DNA from: DATMXT01 sp035560415
GTDB lineage: Bacteria; Bacillota; Clostridia; Oscillospirales; Feifaniaceae
Direction of reading: 5' to 3'
Length of the DNA: 25,763 bases
NCBI GenBank assembly: GCA_035560415.1
Contig: DATMZG010000058.1
Span: 1 to 25,763 of the forward strand
Positions 1 to 6,967 of this stretch are shown here, piece after piece (position 1 is the first letter of the stretch; each line of letters opens with the position of its first letter). The notes beneath the pieces were generated by a model. It was not told the origin of the DNA. It did not search any database and saw only the letters and a program-made list of their open reading frames with translations. The translations under genes were made by a program, and so were the position numbers.

Positions 1-265
1 CCCCCAAAACGCCCGCCCCCATGACCCGCAGGACGGCCTTGGGGCCCGTCTTGTCGGCCAGACGGCCGCCGATGAGGCTGCCGAAGGGGAACATGATCAT
101 GACAATGGAAAAGGGCAGTGAGGCCGCCTGCGGGGACCAGCCCATCGTCTCCACGAGGTAGAACTGGAAAATGCTCCAAAAGTAGGGGGTCCCCAGCGAC
201 AGCATGGCCAGCATCCCGCAAATCAGCACGACCGCGCGATTTGCGGGACGTTTTATCTCCTCCAT
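1..265 (-). CDS. MFS transporter, N-terminal part (cut by window edge)
   Basis: The 88 visible codons encode the start of a major facilitator superfamily permease, and the rest lies beyond base 1. Two membrane segments are visible, about residues 11-33 and 47-66. The loop after the second carries the MFS motif A (G-G-R-L-A-D-K, about residues 66-72). The residues YFWSIFQFYL in the first segment and an LVETMGWS-type loop recall the oxalate/formate antiporter (OFA) branch, but that sub-family call is tentative. The start is the ATG at 265, with AGAGGT about 5 bases upstream. It lies 27 bases after the amidohydrolase stop, so it is almost certainly the last or near-last gene of the peptide/D-amino-acid operon. 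A likely role is import or exchange of the compound handled by that operon. The substrate cannot be read from the sequence. Confidence 0.85.
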   Translation of the reverse strand, partial: MEEIKRPANRAVVLICGMLAMLSLGTPYFWSIFQFYLVETMGWSPQAASLPFSIVMIMFPFGSLIGGRLADKTGPKAVLRVMGAGVLG

Positions 266-292
266 AAACACCTCTGAATGTCTTTTGTTATT

Positions 293-1468
293 TTATGCGC
301 CCGCGGTGTAGTCCATCGCGTACTGCGCGTAGAGGCAGACCGAATAGAGAATTCCGTCCTCGTCAATCATAAAGTTGCCGGCGTGGTGCGGCTTGTCGGC
401 AAGCTTGGCGGGGTTGCCGACGCCGACAAAGGCTAAAAGCGAATCCGGAACCGCGTCCATCATATAGCAGAAGTCCTCGCCGCCCATCTGCATTTCAAAG
501 GTGCCGATGGAGTCCTCGCCAAAGCACTTGGTGAGGGCGCCGGCAGCCACACGGCTCGCGTGCTCGGGGTTGATGCAGGGGGTTGTGATCATGCGGTAGT
601 CAATCCAGTCCGCCGTGCAGCGGTAGGCCGACGCGGTGTCCTTGATGATGCGCTCCATGATGCCCTTGAGCTTATCCTGGGTCTCGCGGCTGAAGGTGCG
701 CACTGTGCCGTCCAGCACCGCTTCGCTTGCCAGCACGTTCCAGCGGGTGCCGGCGATGATTTTGCCGACTGTGACCGTCGTCGGCAGCATGGGCGAGAGC
801 TCGCGGCTGATGATAGACTGCAAGTTGAGCAAAATGGAAGCCGAAGCTACGCCGGCGTCGACGCCCTCGTTGGGCATTGCGCCGTGGCCGCCCTTGCCGG
901 TGACCTTGAACTGGAAAATGCCCGCCGCGGCCATGCGGGGGCCGGCCTCAATCGAGACTTTGCCGAGCGGCAGTCCAGACCAGACGTGAATGCCCAGTAC
1001 GCTGTCGACGCCCTCAAGGCAGCCCTCTTTGAGCATGGCCTTGGCGCCGTCGGCCGTCTCTTCGGCCGGCTGGAAGAGCAGGCGCACTTCGCCCGAGAAC
1101 TCACCCCTCAGCTCGTTTAAAATTTTTCCGGCGCCTAAGAGCCCCGCCGCGTGCGCGTCGTGTCCGCAGGCGTGCATGATGCCCTCGACTTTGGACTTGT
1201 AGGGGATTTCGTTGACCTCCTTGACGGTCAGGGCGTCGATGTCGCCCCGCAGCGCCACGGTCTTGCCGGGCTTTGCGCCCTTTATGGTGCCGACCACGCC
1301 GGTGCCCGCAACCACTTTGTAGGGAATTCCCATCTTTTCGAGCTCCTCGCAAATGCGCTTGCTGGTGCGCTCCTCCTTTAAGCTGGGCTCCGGGTTCTCG
1401 TGGAACTCCCTGCGCATCGCCACGACGTAATCGTGATACTTTTCCGCCAGTTCTCTGACCTTTGTCAT
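293..1468 (-). CDS. M20-family metallo-amidohydrolase (N-acyl amino acid / peptide hydrolase)
   Basis: This is a 391-residue cytoplasmic M20D-type amidohydrolase of the HipO/IAA-amino-acid-hydrolase group, which releases amino acids from N-acyl derivatives or cleaves small peptides at a dinuclear metal centre. Visible family motifs are RGDIDAL (about 74-80), HACGHDAH (99-106, metal-binding Cys and His), the EE pair at about 136-137 (general base and metal ligand), HVWSGLP with its His at 161, GGHGAMP in the dimerisation domain, and MGGEDF near the C-terminus (metal ligand Glu). Length is normal for the family. The start at 1468 is preferred over an in-frame ATG at 1489 because GGCGG lies 7 bases upstream and the extra seven residues overlap the preceding stop. 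It sits 14 bases after the DTD2-like gene, so it is co-transcribed. Substrate stereochemistry is unknown. The neighbours suggest D- or N-modified amino acids. Confidence 0.9.
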   Translation of the reverse strand: MTKVRELAEKYHDYVVAMRREFHENPEPSLKEERTSKRICEELEKMGIPYKVVAGTGVVGTIKGAKPGKTVALRGDIDALTVKEVNEIPYKSKVEGIMHACGHDAHAAGLLGAGKILNELRGEFSGEVRLLFQPAEETADGAKAMLKEGCLEGVDSVLGIHVWSGLPLGKVSIEAGPRMAAAGIFQFKVTGKGGHGAMPNEGVDAGVASASILLNLQSIISRELSPMLPTTVTVGKIIAGTRWNVLASEAVLDGTVRTFSRETQDKLKGIMERIIKDTASAYRCTADWIDYRMITTPCINPEHASRVAAGALTKCFGEDSIGTFEMQMGGEDFCYMMDAVPDSLLAFVGVGNPAKLADKPHHAGNFMIDEDGILYSVCLYAQYAMDYTAGA

Positions 1469-1482
1469 GTTTTTACCGCCTT

Positions 1483-2406
1483 TCACCATTCTATTTGATT
1501 TGGATCGTATAATCTTCTGTGCTTGAGCAGCGGCTTTTCAAGCCGGGCCGCAAAAGCCCTTACGCAGTCCTTGACCGGCTTTTTCATGTTGTCGTTGTAG
1601 ACGACGGCGTCGATTCCGCCGTCTATGGTCTCCACCGCATGCAAAAGTTTTTCAAGTCCCGCCTCTTCCTCATAGCCGCCGTTTACAAGCCAGATTGTGG
1701 GCAGGTAGTGCCCGACCGAAATGCCGGACGCGGCGTCCTTCAGGGAAGCTGAATAGGTCTCGTCGAAGTGGATACCGCCAAGGGCAAGAATTGTCCTCGG
1801 ACGTTGCCCCGACGCAAACACCTCTGTGAGTGCCCGTGCGATCGCCTCCTGGGCGACCGGGTTTTCGAGCGTATCCTGATCGGAGCCGATTTCAATGTCG
1901 AGCATGGGCACCGGATACTGCTCTAAGAGCGCCGTATCGCTGCCGTGGATGGCGCCCGACCAGTGGGTGGCCTCGGTGTAGGTCGTGAAATCTTCAAGGC
2001 CGAGTTCATTCCGCCACTTTTCAAGCGCGACGGCGAGGTTTTTCGTATAGAGGGGGTTTGACGGGGCGAATTTGCCGGTGAGGACGTCCCCGATTGTGTG
2101 GACGGTCAGCACCTTGTCGGGCGCGTTTGCGCCGCCGTGCCAGTTGACATAGCCCGCGACGTCGTAATCGGCAAAGTGGCCGTTCATCATGGGCAGGTAT
2201 TTATCGTACCGGTGGCTGAGATAATAGTCGCAGGAGACAAAGTCAAAACGGTCGCCGGCGCCGTCCACATAGAAACAGGCCGGCATGCCGTCGACAACAA
2301 GTCCGCTCTCCTGTAAGGGCAAAAGGCTTTTCACCTTCTCCAGCACGCCCGCGGCGCAGGCGTCGAGCTCTTTTTTGGGACAAAAGAAATATACTGCCTT
2401 TTTCAT
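1483..2406 (-). CDS. D-aminoacyl-tRNA deacylase-like protein (archaeal/plant DTD2-GEK1 family)
   Basis: This 307-residue protein resembles the DTD2/GEK1 family (Pfam tRNA_deacylase), whose archaeal and plant members hydrolyse D-aminoacyl-tRNA with zinc. The recognisable blocks are E-A-T-H-W (145-149, where archaeal proteins have EATHH), D-I-E-I-G-S (170-175), G-G-I-H-F (210-214, compare GGxHY) and V-G-H-Y (231-234). The second His of the EATHH block is Trp here, which may mean altered metal or substrate use. The ATG overlaps the racemase stop by four bases (ATGA), with AGGTGAAGG upstream, so translation is probably coupled. The company of a racemase, a DmpA-type peptidase and an M20 hydrolase suggests either protection of tRNA from D-amino acids or a repurposed small-molecule amidase role. 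Family assignment is by remembered motifs, not by a search. Confidence 0.7.
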   Translation of the reverse strand: MKKAVYFFCPKKELDACAAGVLEKVKSLLPLQESGLVVDGMPACFYVDGAGDRFDFVSCDYYLSHRYDKYLPMMNGHFADYDVAGYVNWHGGANAPDKVLTVHTIGDVLTGKFAPSNPLYTKNLAVALEKWRNELGLEDFTTYTEATHWSGAIHGSDTALLEQYPVPMLDIEIGSDQDTLENPVAQEAIARALTEVFASGQRPRTILALGGIHFDETYSASLKDAASGISVGHYLPTIWLVNGGYEEEAGLEKLLHAVETIDGGIDAVVYNDNMKKPVKDCVRAFAARLEKPLLKHRRLYDPNQIEW

Positions 2407-3101
2407 GCCTTCACCTCGTAGCCTGCACAGAGCAGCGCGGCCCGCGCAAGCTCCAGCGAGGTGTCGATGACGTCAGTGGCGACCCCCATGTCGGCAAAGG
2501 CCACGGGAATTTCGGTGCAGCCTAAGACAAAGCACTCGGCCCCCATGTTGCGCAGAATTTGAAGCTTGGCGAGTAACCCCTCTCTGTCGTAATTCGTGTC
2601 GCCGGCCTTGACCTGGTAGGCCAGGTGATAGAAAAACTCCTGGCCGGCCGCGTCCGGCATGACAAGCTCGACCCCGCCTTTTTCAAAGGCCTTCTGATAG
2701 ATGCCGCTGCGATAGGTTCCGGCCGTGGCCAAAAGCGCCGCCCGGCGCTTTCCCTGCCGCCTGATGGCCGCGACCGCCTCGTCCAAAATGCTGAGCACCG
2801 GCACCGGAGAGGCGGCGGCGATCTCCTCATAGTAATAGTGGGCCGTGTTGCAGGGAATTGCGATGACCCCGGCGCCGCAGGCCGCAAGCCCCTTCACGCC
2901 GGCACAGAGCATCGGGAGGGGCGAGGGGCCGCGGCCCAAAATGGCGGCCGTGCGGTCGGGAATCGCGGGGTTGTTGTCAATGAGGACGCGGGGGTGGTCC
3001 GCGTCACACTCGGCTTTTGTCAGCAGCACGAGCTTTTTAAAGAAGTCGGCGGTGGCCAGGGGGCCCATGCCGCCCAGCACGCCGATTGTTTTTTTCTCCA
3101 T
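2403..3101 (-). CDS. Aspartate/glutamate racemase family protein
   Basis: This is a 232-residue PLP-independent two-cysteine racemase. The N-terminus has the family signature I-G-V-L-G-G-M-G-P (6-14). The two catalytic cysteines are visible: Cys84 in IPCNTAH and Cys195 in LGCTEIP. DNNPAIPDR near residue 42 is also typical of the aspartate racemase branch. The enzyme would interconvert L- and D-aspartate or a related amino acid in the cytoplasm. The start at 3101 has AAGGAGAG upstream, and the gene follows the peptidase by 15 bases and overlaps the deacylase-like gene by 4. This subfamily contains many uncharacterised members, some acting on broad or non-Asp substrates, so 'aspartate racemase' is not certain. 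Nothing looks truncated. Confidence 0.88.
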   Translation of the reverse strand: MEKKTIGVLGGMGPLATADFFKKLVLLTKAECDADHPRVLIDNNPAIPDRTAAILGRGPSPLPMLCAGVKGLAACGAGVIAIPCNTAHYYYEEIAAASPVPVLSILDEAVAAIRRQGKRRAALLATAGTYRSGIYQKAFEKGGVELVMPDAAGQEFFYHLAYQVKAGDTNYDREGLLAKLQILRNMGAECFVLGCTEIPVAFADMGVATDVIDTSLELARAALLCAGYEVKA

Positions 3102-3116
3102 GTGGGTATTCTCTCC

Positions 3117-4154
3117 TTAGAGTAAGTCGGCCAGCGAACGCTGTACCCGGCCGGTGTAGCCGACTGTTGTCTTTGCGTGAAGAAGTGAGGAGTAGACCGA
3201 CTCCTGCACCGCCTCGATGACGGCCCGGAACATGACTTCCATCGCGTCCTCGGCCAGCTGCGGGGCGGAGGGCAGGATGTCCTTATCCTCGAAGTGGGGA
3301 ATGGTGCGGGCGGTGGAAAAGCCTACGGCGATGTCGCCCGAGCCGTTTCCGGTGATGGTGCCGGTGCGGGCAAGTCCGCTCTGGGCCCTGCGGCACATGC
3401 GCTTTAGCTGCCGGTCCGAGACCGGCGCGTCAGTGGCGAGGACGATGATGACCGAGCCCTTGTCCCGCTCGTTTAAATCGGCGAGCTTTTTGGCCAGCTC
3501 CCGCCCGATGTTGCCTTCGGTTGAAGTGAAGTCCTTTGTTGAGCCAAAGTTGGTGACCAGCAGCGCGCCTACGGTGTAGTCCCCGCCGTCGAGCTTCACG
3601 GCGCGGGAGGCCGAGCCCACGCCGCCCTTCATGTCGTAGCAGCACATGCCGGTGCCGGCGCCGACCGCCCCCTCCTCAAACTCAGGGCCGGCCGCGGCGA
3701 TGGCCGCCGCCACATGCTCCTCTTTGACGTGCAGCGCCCGGATTTCGTTTAAGCTGCCGTCGTTGCACTCCATGACGACGCCGTTGACAGTGCCGGTCGT
3801 GGCGCCGATTTCGGGGTTTCCGGCCAGCATGTACCGGACGAGCCCCGTCAGGCAGGTGCCGACCGACAGGGTGTTCGTGATGACGAGGGGCGCTTCAATC
3901 GTGCCGAGCTCCTCAACCTGAACAAGGCCGGCCGACTTGCCAAATCCGTTGATGACATGGCAGGCCGCCGGCACCTTATCGCGAAAGAGGTTGCCGCCGT
4001 GGGGCAGGATGGCCGTCACACCGGTGCGGGCGCTTCCCCCGGTCAGCGTGACCTGCCCGACCGCCACACCCGGAACGTCGGTGATGAGATTTCGCCGCCC
4101 TCTCGGAAGCCCGGACAGGTCGAACTGCGGGTATTTCTTTGCGTCGATGCCCAT
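3117..4154 (-). CDS. P1-family (S58, DmpA-type) L-aminopeptidase/D-esterase
   Basis: This is a 345-residue self-processing N-terminal nucleophile peptidase of the DmpA/BapA family. The signatures are NLITDVPGVAVG (22-33), the NTLSVGT region (94-100) and TGNGSGD (268-274). In this family the chain cleaves itself before the conserved serine, here Gly271/Ser272, which becomes the nucleophile of the mature alpha/beta enzyme. Known members release N-terminal L- or D-amino acids, beta-amino acids or their amides and esters from short peptides. It is the promoter-proximal gene of the minus-strand operon. The start at 4154 is supported by AGGGGG about 9 bases upstream. Its expected products (free amino acids, possibly D- or beta-forms) would feed the racemase and hydrolase downstream. 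No signal peptide is seen, so it is probably cytoplasmic. Confidence 0.88.
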   Translation of the reverse strand: MGIDAKKYPQFDLSGLPRGRRNLITDVPGVAVGQVTLTGGSARTGVTAILPHGGNLFRDKVPAACHVINGFGKSAGLVQVEELGTIEAPLVITNTLSVGTCLTGLVRYMLAGNPEIGATTGTVNGVVMECNDGSLNEIRALHVKEEHVAAAIAAAGPEFEEGAVGAGTGMCCYDMKGGVGSASRAVKLDGGDYTVGALLVTNFGSTKDFTSTEGNIGRELAKKLADLNERDKGSVIIVLATDAPVSDRQLKRMCRRAQSGLARTGTITGNGSGDIAVGFSTARTIPHFEDKDILPSAPQLAEDAMEVMFRAVIEAVQESVYSSLLHAKTTVGYTGRVQRSLADLL

Positions 4155-4188
4155 GAACTAAAACCCCCTCAAGTCTTAATAATATATG

Positions 4189-4218
4189 ATTGTATCACAG
4201 GGTGTGCTGTGTTACAAT
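4189..4218. promoter_or_regulatory. Face-to-face bidirectional promoter inside a 30-bp inverted repeat
   Basis: The halves ATTGTA-t-CACAG and CTGTG-t-TACAAT are inverted repeats around the 6-base centre GGTGTG. Read rightward it gives -35 TTGTAT (4190-4195), a 17-bp spacer and -10 TACAAT (4213-4218), driving the membrane-protein gene. Read leftward it gives -35 TTGTAA (4217-4212), a 17-bp spacer and -10 TACAAT (4194-4189), driving the peptidase operon. Each -10 overlaps the other promoter's -35, so the two should exclude each other. The inner CACAG/CTGTG arms could also be a dimeric regulator's operator. Confidence 0.6.
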
Positions 4219-4333
4219 AGCCGTAAGGTCCAAAAATGCCGCCTGCAAAGCGCCTTTGCTTAGGGCAAAGCGGAAAATGTTCAGCCATAAGTTCACCGTT
4301 TCCCCCTTTTCGATTATCGGAGGAGTGCATAAA

Positions 4334-6028
4334 ATGAATCACAATTTTGGAGACAACGACTACGTCAACATCGACGACACCGGCGAGGCCAAGCCGAAAA
4401 AAGCGCCCCGCCGCGGCGGGGAGGTGAAGGCGCTCATCGTCACGCTTGTGGTGGCGCTGGCGCTGCTCTACATCCAGCTGCCGGCCATCAACCTCAAGTC
4501 GGAGGGCTTCTACTCCTATATCTGCATCGTGCTCATCGTCTACACCATAGCCCGCCTTCCCGCCGTCATCCGCAAGACCGATTTCGACTTCCGCAATGTC
4601 GGCCGGCGCAACTTAAAGCCGCTTATCACGGTCTTTTACCCCGCCGTCGTCATGCTCGTACTCGTGGGACTTTGCATGATAGGCGCCCTGCTGTCCTCCC
4701 CCATCATAAGGGCGGGCGCCTACCGGGAGCTCATCACGGTGGAACCCGGCTCTTTCACCGAGGACGTCGCCGCCGTCACTTTCGACCAGGTGCCGATGCT
4801 CGACAAGGCCTCGGCGCAGGTACTGGGCAACCGCAAGCTCGGCGAGCTGTCCGACCTCGTCTCCCAGTTCGAGGTGGCCGGCAACTACAATCAAATCAAC
4901 TTCAAGTCCCGGCCGGTGCGGGTGACCCCGCTTGAGTACGGCGACTTCTACAAGTGGATCGGCAATCGCACGCAAGGCCTGCCGGCCTATATCACCGTCG
5001 ACATGCTGTCGCAGGAGGTCACGGTGCAGCGTTTGCAGGCCGGTATGAAGTACTCGATGTCGGAGCCCTTCTTCCGCAACACCTACCGGGTGCTGCGCTT
5101 TCGCTATCCGACCTATATGTTCTCAAATCCGGTCTTTGAAATCGACGACGCCGGCACCCCCTATTGGATCTGCCCAAGGGTCACCAACACCATCGGGCTC
5201 TTCGGCGGGCGGGACGCCATCGGCGCCGTACTCATGAACGCGCAGACCGGCGAGATGCAGTATCTGGCGATCGGGGACATTCCACAGTGGGTCGACGCCG
5301 TCTACAACGCCGACCTCATCATTGAGCAGTACGACTACTACGGCCGGTACCAGGGTGGGTTTTGGAACTCCATTTTCGGCCAGAAGGGCATGACCATGAC
5401 GACGGCCGGCTACAACTACCTCGCCTTAAACGACGACGTCTACGTCTACACCGGCATCACCTCGGTCGGCGGCGACGAGTCCAACATCGGCTTCATTTTG
5501 ACCAACCAGCGCACAAAGGCCACGAAATTTTACGCCATTCCGGGCGCCGAGGAGTATTCGGCCATGAGCTCGGCCGAGGGCGTTGTGCAGCACCTCGCGT
5601 ACAACGCCACATTCCCGCTGCTGCTCAACGTGTACAATCAGCCGACCTACTTCATGGCGCTCAAGGACAACGCCCAGCTCGTCAAGATGTACGCGATGGT
5701 CAACGTCAGCAGCTACCAGATCGTCGCGACCGGCACCTCCATTGCCGAGTGCCAGCGGGCCTATATTCAGCTCATTCAAAATAACGGCATCATTGAGCCG
5801 GGCGAGTCCGAGGGGACGGTGTCCGGGGTCATTGAGGAAATTCGCACCGCCGTCATCGACGGCAACTCCATCTACTATATCAAGCTGGCGGGCGAGGAGG
5901 GCTACTTCTCAATCTCGGCCATTGCCGACAGCACCGTCGTGGTGCTCTCGGTCGGCGACGAGGTCGAGATCGGCTACTCGCTGCGGCAGGAGGGCATCAC
6001 GCCGGCGCTCTCTATTAAGCTGAAATAG
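4334..6028 (+). CDS. Membrane-anchored protein of unknown function, large extracytoplasmic domain
   Basis: I do not recognise this 564-residue protein. A charged N-terminus of about 30 residues is followed by three hydrophobic segments (about 31-49, 58-77 and 98-120), then roughly 440 mostly polar, aromatic-rich residues that should lie outside the membrane. The last about 65 residues, after GEGTVSGVI-type sequence, read like a small all-beta OB- or SH3-like domain. There are no obvious catalytic motifs, lipobox or cell-wall anchor. The start at 4334 is chosen because GGAGGAG lies about 7-10 bases upstream; an in-frame ATG at 4190 falls inside the promoter. A MerR regulator begins 2 bases after the stop, so the two are one transcription unit. 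A role in envelope function, sensing or transport accessory is possible, but nothing in the sequence decides it. Confidence 0.75.
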   Translation: MNHNFGDNDYVNIDDTGEAKPKKAPRRGGEVKALIVTLVVALALLYIQLPAINLKSEGFYSYICIVLIVYTIARLPAVIRKTDFDFRNVGRRNLKPLITVFYPAVVMLVLVGLCMIGALLSSPIIRAGAYRELITVEPGSFTEDVAAVTFDQVPMLDKASAQVLGNRKLGELSDLVSQFEVAGNYNQINFKSRPVRVTPLEYGDFYKWIGNRTQGLPAYITVDMLSQEVTVQRLQAGMKYSMSEPFFRNTYRVLRFRYPTYMFSNPVFEIDDAGTPYWICPRVTNTIGLFGGRDAIGAVLMNAQTGEMQYLAIGDIPQWVDAVYNADLIIEQYDYYGRYQGGFWNSIFGQKGMTMTTAGYNYLALNDDVYVYTGITSVGGDESNIGFILTNQRTKATKFYAIPGAEEYSAMSSAEGVVQHLAYNATFPLLLNVYNQPTYFMALKDNAQLVKMYAMVNVSSYQIVATGTSIAECQRAYIQLIQNNGIIEPGESEGTVSGVIEEIRTAVIDGNSIYYIKLAGEEGYFSISAIADSTVVVLSVGDEVEIGYSLRQEGITPALSIKLK

Positions 6029-6030
6029 TC

Positions 6031-6831
6031 ATGAGGTACAAAATCGGCGACATCGCGGCGCAGTTTGGGGTGTCGACCCAGACGGTGCGCAACTACGAGC
6101 AAAGCCGGTTTCTTGCGCCGGAGCGCCGCAAGGGCAGCACAACCCGCGAATACGACCCTGTCAGCGTAAAACGGGTGGGCAACCTCCGCCGTTTTCTGTC
6201 CTACGGCTTTTCAATGGAAGAGGTTCGGGCGCTCTTCTCGTACACTGAGCCGGAGCAGTTCATGGCCGCGTTTGAGGGGCGCATCGCCGACACCAAGGAG
6301 CAGATCATCCGGCAGATGCTGCTCGTGGAGGCGATGGAGCGGCGCATTGTCGACCTTCAGCTCATCGGCGCCCTGCTTGACCGCTGCCGCATTGAGACCT
6401 GCCCGAAAACCCTGTTTCTCGTGACCCGCCGGGGCGAAGAGCTGCTACGCAGCCCCGCCGTGACCGAGTGGACGGCGCTTTTGCCCTTTGTCGGAGACGG
6501 CAGGTGCGGAGAATTTGCGGCGGGCGCGCGTATCGGGCGGGGCTATTCCATCTCAGCCGACGCTGCCGGCGAGCTCGGGCTTTCCGCCGAGCCGCCCGTA
6601 CACGTCTATGAGGAGACGCCCTGTGCCCACACCGTCGTATGGGAGCAGTCCCCCCAGCCGCCCGAAGCGGGGCTGGCGGCAGCGCTTTTGCACATCGGGC
6701 ATCAGGGACTGCGGCCCCGCGGCGAGTGGTTTGGCCGCTGCCTCATGGTCTCACAGGAGGCGCTCGGGGTCAAGCAGCCGACGCCGGGCGGACTCTACTA
6801 CGAATTTTGGATACCTGTGATAAATAAGTGA
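6031..6831 (+). CDS. MerR-family transcriptional regulator
   Basis: This is a 266-residue regulator. The N-terminal winged helix-turn-helix is clear: YKIGDIAAQFGVSTQTVRNYE (3-23), then a REYDPVSVKRV wing. A dimerisation helix covers about residues 70-120. The remaining about 140 residues form a large effector domain ending in YYEFWIPV, of the GyrI-like style that often binds small hydrophobic ligands. No good Shine-Dalgarno is visible. The ATG comes 2 bases after the previous stop, so translation is probably coupled. It is followed by a candidate MerR-type promoter (6868-6898) ahead of the flavoprotein gene, which is its most likely target. The ligand is unknown. The second MerR in this window (20304-21116) has a similar size and arrangement. 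Confidence 0.88.
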   Translation: MRYKIGDIAAQFGVSTQTVRNYEQSRFLAPERRKGSTTREYDPVSVKRVGNLRRFLSYGFSMEEVRALFSYTEPEQFMAAFEGRIADTKEQIIRQMLLVEAMERRIVDLQLIGALLDRCRIETCPKTLFLVTRRGEELLRSPAVTEWTALLPFVGDGRCGEFAAGARIGRGYSISADAAGELGLSAEPPVHVYEETPCAHTVVWEQSPQPPEAGLAAALLHIGHQGLRPRGEWFGRCLMVSQEALGVKQPTPGGLYYEFWIPVINK

Positions 6832-6867
6832 CCGAATTTTCATGCAAAATGTCCTGTCATCCGGCAC

Positions 6868-6898
6868 TTGAATCTCAAGCGGTTTGAGCTGATACACT
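6868..6898 (+). promoter_or_regulatory. Candidate MerR-type promoter with 19-bp spacer
   Basis: The -35 TTGAAT (6868-6873) and -10 TACACT (6893-6898) are separated by 19 bp, the over-long spacing typical of promoters untwisted by MerR proteins. The spacer carries an inverted repeat, CTCAA (6874-6878) and TTGAG (6884-6888), as expected of a MerR operator. It lies just after the MerR gene and about 70 bases before the flavoprotein start. Transcription would begin near 6905, inside the terminator hairpin that follows. Confidence 0.5.
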
Positions 6899-6899
6899 T

Positions 6900-6932
6900 A
6901 ATCCGTCGGGGCGCGCCCCGGCGGATTTTTTT
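6900..6932 (+). terminator. Intrinsic terminator after the MerR gene
   Basis: A stem of AATCCG-T-CGGGGC paired with GCCCCG-G-CGGATT (6900-6928) is followed by a run of T. It should stop read-through from the membrane protein/MerR unit. The predicted MerR-type promoter places its start inside the left arm, so transcripts from that promoter would lack part of the stem. Confidence 0.8.
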
Positions 6933-6967
6933 ATTTTGTCCATCACATGTCAAAAAAGGAGGAAGCG

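Noticed and set aside
4190..4333. 48-codon N-terminal extension of the membrane protein
   Set aside because: It lies in the promoter region, and the GGAGGAG ribosome site clearly points to 4334.
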